DNA from: Methylomarinovum caldicuralii
GTDB lineage: Bacteria > Pseudomonadota > Gammaproteobacteria > Methylococcales > Methylothermaceae
DNA length: 64,000 nucleotides
Direction of reading: 5' to 3'
NCBI RefSeq assembly: GCF_033126985.1
Contig: NZ_AP024714.1
Coordinates: 2,434,990 to 2,498,989, forward strand
The notes beneath the pieces are model-generated. The model searched no databases, had not been told where the DNA came from, and worked only from the letters and a program-made list of their open reading frames with translations. Every line of letters starts with the position of its first letter. Positions within the stretch are counted from its first letter, which is position 1. Below, one piece after another: positions 8,371 through 18,203 of this stretch. The position numbers and the translations under genes are program-made.

Positions 8371-9780
8371 TCACGCCAATGCGGTTGGGTCCAGTCCCAC
8401 CCTACAAAAGTAGGGATTGGCGTTAAGGCAATCGCGGCGCTTTGCAGCTGGACTACGGCAGCGTGGGGACGATTCTGATCGGTCAGAACGGCGCCGCTCC
8501 CCCCATCGCTCAAGAAATTGCGCCAGCAACGCCTTGAGGAGGGTCTTTTGGCTCAGGTAGATGCCGCCATTCGGCCAAGAACTTCTTTGCCGAATGTTGC
8601 GGGCGGCATTGACATCCGCATGTTGCTTCCTGCCGCAAAATGCGCAGGTCAATGCCGCCTGACTTTTCCGGTTCCTTGGATCGACGTAGCCGCAAGCCGA
8701 ACAAGTCCGGGAGGTGTAGGCAGGATTGACCCAGACCGTCTCGATGCCATAGAGCGCCTCCAGGGATTGGGGTTTCTCCCGGATATAGCGCTTGCCGAAG
8801 CGCGATACCAGCCGGTTCATGCGTCGGGAGAGTTTTGGGCTGCGAAAGTCCAGCCGTTCCAGGACGATCTGCCTGGGCCGGTATTGCGCGACCACATGAT
8901 TGAGCAATCGATTGACTTCATTTTTGAGCCATTGCCTGAGCTTCTCGGTCAGGCGCACGTAGCGCTTGGAATCCCGCAGCCGCAGCCCCTGGCGTTGGCG
9001 GTTGCGGGCCAGTTCGGTCAGAACCTTATCGTAGCCGATCAAGCGGTCCAGAAAGTTGCGCCCTAGCAGATCCCCGCGGTCAGTGGCGAACAGACAGTTC
9101 AATCCAACATCCAGGGCGATTTGTTCCACCTTGGGATGATAGTCCCGCACCGGGACATCCTTGAGCAGATAAACCTGGATACCGCCGTCCTTGAGATGGA
9201 TTTGACAGAATTGCTTCAGGGGGCCTTCGACCGCATCGAAGTAAGGATTCGACTTGAGGGGGATGAAGATCGGTTTGCCCTTGTCCAAGGTGGCCAGTTT
9301 GATCCAGTAATCGAAGTAGCTTGCCTTGTCCGGCGCTTTGGGCAACACCTTTGCAACCTTCTGATCCAGATGCAGCTGGATATGCCGGACATCGGGCAGG
9401 CGGTGGCGGCGGAAGGTGCGCTTGATGATCTGGCGGGCCAGCTTCAGCACCTCAGCGGGGAGCGGCTTGCCCTGCATCCGAACCTCCCGGCAGAACCATT
9501 TTTGATATTTGTTGATGTAACACAGTTGCATCCGGGTGGCCGCATCCAGGTCGGCGCCGCGCACCAAGTTGATAAAATCGTTCTGGCGGTTGCCCAACCA
9601 GCCTTTGAGCAGGGCAACCATTTGGTATTGCACCGTCTGCTTGTAGCGCTCCGACAGGGGCGAGACAATCGGCTTAACCTGGGCGTTTTTGTCGAGGCGG
9701 CCAGTTTCCAGCAAAAGACGCCATTTCCGTCTCAGAATCGCTCTGGCCGTTTGGCGGTAAGCGGCAACGACCGCTTCCAC
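8371..9780 (-). CDS. tnpB: TnpB RNA-guided nuclease (RuvC-like), possibly 5'-truncated
   Basis: A 469-residue TnpB/Cas12-ancestor protein. RuvC catalytic residues are visible: Asp in ALDVGLN, Glu in VLERLDF and Asp in HADVNAARNI. A four-cysteine zinc ribbon (CSACG...CAFCG) lies between the last two. The start is a GTG directly after an in-frame TAG at 9781-9783; seven codons upstream lies an ATG (9802-9804, MNVAKTA) in the same frame. The present protein may therefore be a shortened form lacking the usual N-terminal beta strand. The last ~60 residues are a charged, poorly conserved tail overlapping the likely guide-RNA region. It follows tnpA by 46 bases. Confidence 0.85.
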   Translation of the reverse strand: MEAVVAAYRQTARAILRRKWRLLLETGRLDKNAQVKPIVSPLSERYKQTVQYQMVALLKGWLGNRQNDFINLVRGADLDAATRMQLCYINKYQKWFCREVRMQGKPLPAEVLKLARQIIKRTFRRHRLPDVRHIQLHLDQKVAKVLPKAPDKASYFDYWIKLATLDKGKPIFIPLKSNPYFDAVEGPLKQFCQIHLKDGGIQVYLLKDVPVRDYHPKVEQIALDVGLNCLFATDRGDLLGRNFLDRLIGYDKVLTELARNRQRQGLRLRDSKRYVRLTEKLRQWLKNEVNRLLNHVVAQYRPRQIVLERLDFRSPKLSRRMNRLVSRFGKRYIREKPQSLEALYGIETVWVNPAYTSRTCSACGYVDPRNRKSQAALTCAFCGRKQHADVNAARNIRQRSSWPNGGIYLSQKTLLKALLAQFLERWGERRRSDRSESSPRCRSPAAKRRDCLNANPYFCRVGLDPTALA

Positions 9781-9826
9781 CTAGGCCGTCTTGGCCACGT
9801 TCATGGCCGGTTCCAACCGGTACGCT

Positions 9827-10414
9827 CTAATCGGCATCGGCCTGCAGCACCTCGATGATCTTTTCCGTCTTGCGCTTGCTACGGCGAATGCCATATATGC
9901 GGGCGCTGAACGAAGAGATAATGGCGATCAGATCCTGCATCAAGTCGGACGTTTCCTCTTCGGCCAGATTGACCACCTCGATCCGTCTTCCCTGGGCATC
10001 CAGTAGCACCTCCAAATAATTGAAACCAAAGCGCGTCAACCGGTCCTTATGCTCGACGATCAAGATGCCCCAACTCTCCCGCTGAAGCAGACCCAGTAAT
10101 TTCCTCCGATTGTCGTTCACGCCGCTGCCCACTTCCTTGACCACTTCCACCACCTGATACCCTTTGGCGATGGCGTATTGCTTCAGCCGCTCCGCCTGGG
10201 ATTCCAGGTCATTGCGATTCTCACTGGACGAAACTCGGGCATAGATGGCCGCCTTGTGGGAATCATAAGGGCTTTCACGCTCGATCTGCACCAATACCCG
10301 ATTGTGCTCATCCTTGAACGCCCCAGGAATCTTCCCTCGCCGAAACCATTCCCAGGCCGTGCGATAGGTCACCCCATGACGCTTGGCGTATTCGCTCAGT
10401 TTGATAATCTCCAT
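9827..10414 (-). CDS. tnpA: IS607-family serine recombinase TnpA
   Basis: A 195-residue transposase of the serine-recombinase class. An N-terminal MerR-like helix-turn-helix (KLSEYAKRHGVTYRTAWEWF) is followed by the catalytic domain with IYARVSSSENRNDLESQ, the nucleophilic serine region, then EVGSGVNDNRRKL and EHKDRLTRFGF. Order and length match IS607 TnpA. The ATG at 10414 has AGGATG upstream. The frame is intact, so mobility may have been lost only through the ISAs1 insertion at the right end. Confidence 0.92.
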   Translation of the reverse strand: MEIIKLSEYAKRHGVTYRTAWEWFRRGKIPGAFKDEHNRVLVQIERESPYDSHKAAIYARVSSSENRNDLESQAERLKQYAIAKGYQVVEVVKEVGSGVNDNRRKLLGLLQRESWGILIVEHKDRLTRFGFNYLEVLLDAQGRRIEVVNLAEEETSDLMQDLIAIISSFSARIYGIRRSKRKTEKIIEVLQADAD

Positions 10415-10479
10415 GCGGACATCCTATCCGAGTCGAATAGAGTGCACAACAATAATTATCTATTATTTTCTATGATAAG

Positions 10480-11823
10480 ATGGAGTCGTTAACAACGCTC
10501 GAAGCTCCGCAAGCTTTTCACGCACCGATGGACGCCGAGACCGACGCCACCGCCTCCCTGCTCACCGCCGCCGGCTGGAAACAGCGGCTGGTGTTCTGGA
10601 GCGGCGCCATTCTGGTGGGGCTGTTCATCAGCGCCCTGACGCTGCTGAGCGAGCAGGCGGTGGTCCATCTGCGCGCATTTTTCGACCGGACGCCGGCGGG
10701 CATCTGGCTCATCAGCCCCCTGGGGCTGGTGCTGACCGTGTGGCTGACCGAACGCTGGTTCCCGGGGGCCGAACGCAGCGGGGTTCCCCAGGTCAAGGCG
10801 GCGCTGGCGATACACCGGGACCTGACGCTGCGCCAACGCTTCGTATCCTTTCCCATCGCCGTCGGCAAGGTGGCGCTCACCAATCTGGGGCTGCTGACGG
10901 GAGCGTCCGCGGGGCTGGGGGGGCCGGCGATCCAGATCGGCGCCTCGATCATAACCACCCTGGGCAGGGCGGCCCGCTTCCCGCTCCATTACCTGGAGCG
11001 GGGTTTCATCCTGGCCGGCAGCGCCGCCGGTTTCGCCGCCCTGTTCAGCGCCCCGCTGGCGGGCATCATCTTCGCCATCGAGGAACTGGGGCGGGAGATG
11101 GAGGAAAAGATCAGCAGCCTGGTGCTGACCGCCATCATCTTCGCCGGCATGACTGCCTACGTGATCCTGAATCACTACATTTTTCTCGAAGCCGCCGAGG
11201 TGACGCAGCCCCAGGGGCGCGCCTGGCTCAGCATCGGCTACTGCGGGATCGCCGGCGGGCTGGCCGGAGGCCTCTTCGCCTTCCTCCTGGTGCGGCTTGG
11301 ACAACGCCTGTCCCGGGCGGGCCGGCGCACCCGCTGGGCGCTGATCGTCCTGTTCGGCCTGCTGCTGGCGGCTCTGGCGACGCTGAGCGGAGGCCGGACC
11401 CTGGGAACCGGCTATCCGATGCTGAAGCAAATCGTCAACGCCAGCCAGGCCGCATCCCTGTGGTTTCCTCTGGAAAAGGCGCTCGCGACCCTGATCACCG
11501 CCCTGAGCGGCGTGCCCGCCGGGCTGTTCGTCCCCTCCTTGTCGGTGGGCGCCGGGCTCGGGGCCGATCTGCACCACTGGCTGCCGCTGGCGCCGCTGCA
11601 GACGATGGTGCTGCTGAGCATGTGCGCCTATTTTTCCGGTATGCTGCAGAACCCGATGACCGCCTTCGTGCTGGTGATGGAGATAACCGACACCCATGAA
11701 CTGCTGCTGCCGCTGATGGCCACCTCCTTCGTCGCCACCGGCACCGCGCGCCTGCTCAACCCCCGCTCCTTATATGAAATCCTGACCGAGAACTATGTCC
11801 GCAACCTTCCGCAGCAGGCTTAA
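10480..11823 (+). CDS. CLC-family chloride channel/transporter lacking the gating glutamate
   Basis: A 447-residue inner-membrane CLC protein of about ten hydrophobic helices. Anion-site motifs are present: RSGVPQVKAAL (GSGIP-like), GLGGPAIQIG at 145-154 (GREGP-like) and GVPAGLFVPSLSVGAG. The usual gating glutamate of GREGP is Gly147 here. The internal proton glutamates (IIFAIEEL) remain. An alternative ATG is at 10528. The upstream region is the left end of the IS607-type element, whose terminal repeat contains a TATGAT that could act as -10. The 3' end overlaps the TlpA-like gene by 29 bases, so the two are cotranscribed. Confidence 0.85.
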   Translation: MESLTTLEAPQAFHAPMDAETDATASLLTAAGWKQRLVFWSGAILVGLFISALTLLSEQAVVHLRAFFDRTPAGIWLISPLGLVLTVWLTERWFPGAERSGVPQVKAALAIHRDLTLRQRFVSFPIAVGKVALTNLGLLTGASAGLGGPAIQIGASIITTLGRAARFPLHYLERGFILAGSAAGFAALFSAPLAGIIFAIEELGREMEEKISSLVLTAIIFAGMTAYVILNHYIFLEAAEVTQPQGRAWLSIGYCGIAGGLAGGLFAFLLVRLGQRLSRAGRRTRWALIVLFGLLLAALATLSGGRTLGTGYPMLKQIVNASQAASLWFPLEKALATLITALSGVPAGLFVPSLSVGAGLGADLHHWLPLAPLQTMVLLSMCAYFSGMLQNPMTAFVLVMEITDTHELLLPLMATSFVATGTARLLNPRSLYEILTENYVRNLPQQA

Positions 11824-12292
11824 AGGACTGGGCATCCTGCTGGGTCTGGCGCTCCTGCTCGCCTGGCTCGGCTGGCGGCTGGCGCAACCGCCCCATCTGG
11901 AGCTGATCGACCTTTCCGGCCGCCCGGTCCCCATCCCGCCCCGGCAGGGCCTGATGCTGATGAACTTCTGGGCCACCACCTGTCCGGCCTGCCTCCGGGA
12001 AATTCCTGTGCTCGTCCGCCTGCACCGGCGCTTCGGCGCCCGGGGGCTTAAGATCGTGGGGGTGGCAATGCCCTACGACCGCCCCGACCGGGTGGTGCGT
12101 TTCGCCCACGACTATCCCCTGCCCTACACCGTCGCCCTCGATCCTGCCGGGGCCGCCGCGGACGCTTTCGGCGTCCGTTTCACGCCCAGCTGGATACTCA
12201 TCGACCCCCGCGGCAGGACCGTCTGGCGCCACACCAGCTACGTGGACGAGGCCGAGTTGGCCCGCCTGATCGAAACCCGTCTCCCATCGTGA
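11795..12292 (+). CDS. Membrane-anchored TlpA/ResA-like thioredoxin
   Basis: A 165-residue protein with an N-terminal membrane anchor (residues ~10-29) and a periplasmic thioredoxin fold. The redox motif CPAC (C63, C66) lies in FWATTCPACLREIP, and a cis-proline loop is seen in RFTPSWILID. The family reduces periplasmic disulfides, often during cytochrome c maturation. It begins inside the CLC gene and is followed closely by hemJ and dsbB, so a redox/heme role is plausible but not proven. Confidence 0.85.
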   Translation: MSATFRSRLKGLGILLGLALLLAWLGWRLAQPPHLELIDLSGRPVPIPPRQGLMLMNFWATTCPACLREIPVLVRLHRRFGARGLKIVGVAMPYDRPDRVVRFAHDYPLPYTVALDPAGAAADAFGVRFTPSWILIDPRGRTVWRHTSYVDEAELARLIETRLPS

Positions 12293-12301
12293 GGACTGCG
12301 C

Positions 12302-12724
12302 ATGTGGCTTAAAGCCTTTCACATCATTTTCATGGTCACCTGGTTCGCCGGCCTGTTCTATCTGCCGCGCCTGTTCGTGTACCACGCCATGGCCGAGGAC
12401 GAAATCGGCCGCGAGCGCTTCAAGATCATGGAGCGCAAGCTCTACTTCGGCATCATGACGCCGGGCATGATCCTGACCTTCGTGTTCGGCATCTGGATGC
12501 TGGCCGACTATGCCTGGGCCCTCTACGGCCGGCAGGGCTGGCTCCATGCCAAGCTGGCGCTGCTAGTGGGGCTGGTAGCCTACCACCTAGCCTGCGGCAA
12601 GTGGCTGCTGGACTTCAAACACGACCGCAACCGCCACAGCCACGTGTTCTATCGCTGGATCAACGAAGTACCGGTGCTGTTTCTGTTCGCCATCGTCATT
12701 CTGGCGACGGTCAAACCGTTCTGA
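12302..12724 (+). CDS. hemJ: Protoporphyrinogen IX oxidase HemJ
   Basis: A 140-residue four-helix membrane protein of the HemJ (UPF0093) family. It catalyses oxidation of protoporphyrinogen IX to protoporphyrin IX, the penultimate step of heme synthesis. The signature KAFHIIFMVTWFAGLFYLPRL and the following YH carry the conserved histidines. GAGG lies 9 bases before the ATG. It is 9 bases after the thioredoxin gene and 12 before dsbB. hemC, hemD, hemX and hemY are encoded 37 kb further on. Confidence 0.9.
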   Translation: MWLKAFHIIFMVTWFAGLFYLPRLFVYHAMAEDEIGRERFKIMERKLYFGIMTPGMILTFVFGIWMLADYAWALYGRQGWLHAKLALLVGLVAYHLACGKWLLDFKHDRNRHSHVFYRWINEVPVLFLFAIVILATVKPF

Positions 12725-12736
12725 GGGAATCTGCTT

Positions 12737-13216
12737 ATGACATTCAGACTAGGCGCGCTGCTGGGTTTTTTGTTTTGCGCCGCCCTGCTGGCGGTGGCGG
12801 CCTGGTTTCAGTTCGTCGAGGGACTGCAGCCGTGCCCGCTGTGCATCAGCCAGCGGGTCATGGTGCTGTTGGTGGGACTGGTCTTTCTCGTCGCTGCGCT
12901 GCACAACCGGGCGCCCCGGCTTTACGGCACCCTGGCCGGGGTGCTGGCCTTGGGGGGTGCGGCGATCTCGGCCCGTCACGTCTGGCTGCAGAATCTGCCG
13001 GAAGACGAAGTGCCGGCCTGCGGCCCCGGCCTGGGTTATGTGTTCAAGCATTTTCCCCTGACCGAAACCCTGCGCCTGCTGCTGAGCGGAACCGGCGAAT
13101 GCAGCGAGGTGCTGTGGACCTTCCTGGGGCTGAGCATTCCCGCCTGGACCCTGCTGGCCTTCCTGGGGCTGGCCGGCTGGGCGTTGTGGCTGGGATGGCG
13201 GCGTCAGGCGTGCTGA
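12737..13216 (+). CDS. dsbB: Disulfide bond formation protein DsbB
   Basis: A 159-residue four-helix quinone reductase that reoxidises DsbA. Both cysteine pairs are present: CPLC (C33, C36) in the first periplasmic loop and C95/C122 (PACGPG, GTGECSE) in the second. The arginine after CISQ is in the expected quinone-site position. It ends the CLC-thioredoxin-hemJ-dsbB run and overlaps the convergent HNH gene by 13 bases. Confidence 0.93.
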   Translation: MTFRLGALLGFLFCAALLAVAAWFQFVEGLQPCPLCISQRVMVLLVGLVFLVAALHNRAPRLYGTLAGVLALGGAAISARHVWLQNLPEDEVPACGPGLGYVFKHFPLTETLRLLLSGTGECSEVLWTFLGLSIPAWTLLAFLGLAGWALWLGWRRQAC

Positions 13217-13797
13217 CGCAGGCGGGCGTGCAGCGGACTCTTACGCGGGAAATGGGCGCGTAGGAATTCCATCTGGTCGCTGAGGATCCGCCGTCCCTGA
13301 AGATAAATGTACTCGGCATGGGTCGGCACGAAAGGGATCGCCAGCAGCTCCATGCCGGCCTGTTCCGGGGTCCGCCCCGCCTTGTGGTTGTTGCATCGCT
13401 TGCAGGCGGTCACCACGTTGGTCCAGGTATCCTGACCGCCCTGGCTCAGGGGTGTCACATGGTCGCGCGACAGATCCCGGTGCAGGAAGCGCTGGCCGCA
13501 GTACAGGCACAGGTGGTTGTCGCGCCGGAACAGGGTGCGATTGTTGAGCGGCGGGATATAGTCCGGTCCCAGGGTCTGACCACTGTGACCGTAGGTGGCG
13601 ATGATGGAATGCACCTCGATGACGCTGCGCCGCCCGGTGCGGGCGCACACCCCGCCGCGGACCCGGTACAATGGCGTCCCGCAGGTGTAGGCCACCTGGC
13701 CGAGGTAATACAGCTTGACCGCCGCCTGATAATCGATCCATTCCAGCGGCATGCCTGCCGCATCGGTTCTGAGCACCTGCAAGGACAACGCGTTCAT
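13204..13797 (-). CDS. HNH endonuclease family protein
   Basis: A 197-residue protein with a C-terminal HNH domain: CLYCGQRF, then DLSRDHVTPLSQGGQDTWTNVVTACKRCNNHK. The two CxxC pairs bind the structural zinc and DHV/N/H supply the metal-binding active site. The N-terminal ~90 residues (LEWIDYQAAVKLYYLGQV) match a common stand-alone HNH protein found in many proteobacterial chromosomes without a known substrate. No restriction or phage genes are nearby. Upstream is the AT-rich DnaA-box region. Confidence 0.85.
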   Translation of the reverse strand: MNALSLQVLRTDAAGMPLEWIDYQAAVKLYYLGQVAYTCGTPLYRVRGGVCARTGRRSVIEVHSIIATYGHSGQTLGPDYIPPLNNRTLFRRDNHLCLYCGQRFLHRDLSRDHVTPLSQGGQDTWTNVVTACKRCNNHKAGRTPEQAGMELLAIPFVPTHAEYIYLQGRRILSDQMEFLRAHFPRKSPLHARLRQHA

Positions 13798-14138
13798 GTG
13801 GCCTCCACCCCGGCTGATTGAAAAAATTCACGTCATGTCAAGATTTATGCACATTGCGCCTTCGTTTGGAAACCGAGCGGTCAAGCCCATCTCTCCTCAT
13901 CCGTCGAAATCGCATAACGGATTGATATAAAACAGGAATCGCTTCACTGACCAGTTTTTTTACAATTTGAAGACAGGCCAGAATCCATGCACTTTACGGC
14001 CCGCTTTCAGCACCTTTTCCACAAACTTATCCACAGTTTCTGTGAATAAAAATCCGGGCGCGGATTGTTTCCTGTCCAGATAAAGACTGTCTCCTGGGAT
14101 CGATAATACTTCACATCCGCAACGCTTTGGAAGCCCGC
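13798..14138. other. AT-rich intergenic region with DnaA-box cluster
   Basis: This 341-base gap between the HNH gene and priA is much richer in A+T than its surroundings. It has runs such as TTGATATAAAAC and a T7 tract near 13955. Four 9-mers fit the DnaA consensus TTWTNCACA: TTATGCACA (13845-13853), TTTTCCACA (14015-14023), the perfect R1 box TTATCCACA (14027-14035), and TTATTCACA on the minus strand (14041-14049). Three lie within 35 bases. The arrangement resembles a replication origin or a DnaA-controlled promoter for priA. Confidence 0.5.
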
Positions 14139-16316
<2,178 letters not shown>

Positions 16317-16325
<9 letters not shown>

Positions 16326-17204
16326 GCCGCCGGCCAGCAGCGCCTCCACGGCCCCGCGGCGGGGGATCCCCGGCCTGGCGCCCATCTGGGTGCAGCACAG
16401 GGCGGCGGCAGCGCTGGCGAAACGCAGCGCCGTCTCCCAGTCCCGCCCCTCCACCACGGCGACGCAAAAAGCGCCGTGGAAGGTGTCGCCGGCGCCGGTG
16501 GTGTCCACCGCCCGGATCGGAAAGGCCGGCAGCCGGCCGCGCCGGCTGCCCCGCTGCCAGATCACCCCTTCTTCCCCCAGGGTGATGACCACCGCAGGCG
16601 ACTGTTGCGCCAGGGCCGAAAGCGCCGCTTCCGGGTCGTCCCGTCCCAGCCACTGGGCCGCGAACTTGCGGGAGGCGAGCAGGTAGTCGACGGCGAACAT
16701 CAACGCCTCGGTGCCGCGGTGCAGGGAGCCGGCATCGAGCACCGTGGCGATCCCCTGCTGCCTGAAACGGGGATGCCAGTGAATCGACAGCTCCGGCTCG
16801 TGACCGTCGTAGAGCACGCAGGCCGGTGCGGTCCGGGACAGGTCCAGTGCCTTGGGGGGCAAGGGGCGGGTATCGCCGCGGTAGCTGACCAGGGACCGCC
16901 TGCCGTCCGGCTTGACCAGCACCGCAGACAGCGGCGTGGGGGAATCCCCGCGCACGATCCAGTCGGTGGCGACCCCGTCGCCTTGAAGCTCCTGCCAATG
17001 GGCCTGGCCATAAAGATCGCGGCCGAGATAGCCGGCGAACGCCCCCCGCCGCCCCAGACGGGCAACGGTCACCGCGGCGTTGGCCGCAGGCCCCCCGCCG
17101 CAACCGACGAAATCGGTGGCGACGCATTTCTCGTCCTCGTCCGGATGATGGGGCACCGAGAACACCAGGTCGTAAGAAGCGTGACCGATGCAGAGCACGT
17201 CCAT
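16317..17204 (-). CDS. PfkB-family carbohydrate kinase
   Basis: A 295-residue ribokinase-fold kinase phosphorylating a sugar or nucleoside with ATP. The N-terminal GG motif region (CGGGPAANAAVTVARLG) and the C-terminal signature DTTGAGDTFHGAF, with the catalytic Asp of GAGD, are intact. The substrate cannot be read from the sequence. The ATG at 17204 has GAGGG upstream; a longer open frame runs into bamD. It starts 10 bases after the bamD stop and is likely cotranscribed with it, though no functional link is obvious. Confidence 0.87.
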
Positions 17205-17214
17205 CTTCAGTCCC

Positions 17215-18033
17215 TCAATCCCAGCGGAACAGCCAGAACATCCACCCCAGCAGGGTCCTGGGCCCGTGGCGCAGCGGCGGCGGCTCGCTCTGGCCGTAAT
17301 TGAGCGCATAGGTCTTTTCCGCCTGGGCCGCCAGATCTTCCAGCTCCAGCCGGTGATAGGCCTCGGCCATCAGCCGCAGGGCATGGGGCACCACCCGGGT
17401 GCGGGGGTAGTTGCGCACTATGTGGGCGGCGCGGTTGGCGGCCGCCAGATAAGCGCCGCGGCGAAAATAATAGTCGGCCACGTGGTACTCGTGGGTGGCG
17501 ATCAGGGTGAGAACGCCCGTGAGGCGCTGGCGGGCCTTGTCGGCGTATTCACTGTCGGGGAAACGCTCGACCACGGTGACGAAATCCTGATAGGCATCCG
17601 CCAGCGGGGACACGTCGCGCTTGGTCAGATCGATGGGGAAGTAGCGTTCGACGAAACCCAGCCCCTGACTCATGTGGATCAATCCGCGCAGATACCAGGC
17701 GTAATCGAGACGCGCGTGGGTGGGATAGCGTTTGAAGAAGCGCTCCAGCACCGCCAGACCCGCCTCGGCGTCGCCCTGCTTGTAGTAGGCCCAGGCCAGA
17801 TCGAGCAGCACCTTCGGGCCGTAGCGCCCGAAGGGGAAGCGGGTCTCCAGGGCCTGATACAGCTCGATGGCGCGAGTGTAGGCCCCCCGGTCCAGCTTCT
17901 CCTTGGCCTTTTTGTAAAGGTCCTCCTCCGGCATCACCTCCACCGCCTTGGGCCCGGATTTGAACCACTTGTCCACCGTACTGCAACCGCCCAGAAGCAG
18001 GGACAGCGACAGAAGCACGGCTATCGTACGCAT
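17215..18033 (-). CDS. bamD: Outer membrane assembly lipoprotein BamD
   Basis: A 272-residue TPR lipoprotein of the BAM complex, which inserts beta-barrel proteins in the outer membrane. The signal peptide ends in the lipobox LLGGC (Cys near residue 17). Helical repeats follow (YKKAKEKLDRGAYTRAIELYQAL, PFGRYGPKVLLDLAWAYYKQGD). The conserved block DAYQDFVTVVERFPDSEYADKAR is typical of BamD. The ATG at 18033 has AAGGAG 5 bases upstream; the GTG two codons earlier overlaps that site. It is divergent from pycA and precedes the PfkB kinase gene. Confidence 0.92.
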   Translation of the reverse strand: MRTIAVLLSLSLLLGGCSTVDKWFKSGPKAVEVMPEEDLYKKAKEKLDRGAYTRAIELYQALETRFPFGRYGPKVLLDLAWAYYKQGDAEAGLAVLERFFKRYPTHARLDYAWYLRGLIHMSQGLGFVERYFPIDLTKRDVSPLADAYQDFVTVVERFPDSEYADKARQRLTGVLTLIATHEYHVADYYFRRGAYLAAANRAAHIVRNYPRTRVVPHALRLMAEAYHRLELEDLAAQAEKTYALNYGQSEPPPLRHGPRTLLGWMFWLFRWD

Positions 18034-18203
18034 GCTCACTCCTTTGCCGCAAAAGCGGCAAGTATAGGGGAAAACCGCCGGGTGGCGCGCCCGGCGCTCA
18101 GCAAAAGATTCCGTTTTTTCGAATCCCGCGGCGAATAAATCGAACGATCATGAAGGGCGGTTTGGGATAGAATCCCACCGAATCGCCTTCCCACGGACGC
18201 CTT

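Larger units (their letters stand above)
8328..8480 (-). ncRNA. Candidate omega RNA (TnpB guide RNA scaffold)
   Basis: TnpB families are known to use an RNA derived from the 3' end of tnpB and the right end of the element, with the guide read from flanking DNA. Here the region holds the unusually long, low-complexity C-terminal tail of tnpB and the right-end hairpin. Extent is inferred, not measured. Just past the scaffold the sequence is now the ISAs1 terminus rather than the original flank. Confidence 0.35.
8328..10474 (-). mobile_element. IS607-type element (tnpA serine recombinase + tnpB), right end split by ISAs1
   Basis: The element carries a serine-recombinase tnpA and a tnpB on the minus strand, the two genes of the IS607 group. 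Its ends show a near-perfect inverted repeat. CATAGAAAATAATAGA reads inward from 10474 to 10459 on the minus strand, and CATAGAAAACCATAGA reads inward on the plus strand at the other end (14 of 16 identical). The ISAs1 insertion lies within that right-hand repeat, so its outermost C now sits at 7055 on the far side. Exact boundaries are inferred from the repeat, since IS607 elements make no target duplication. Confidence 0.7.
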
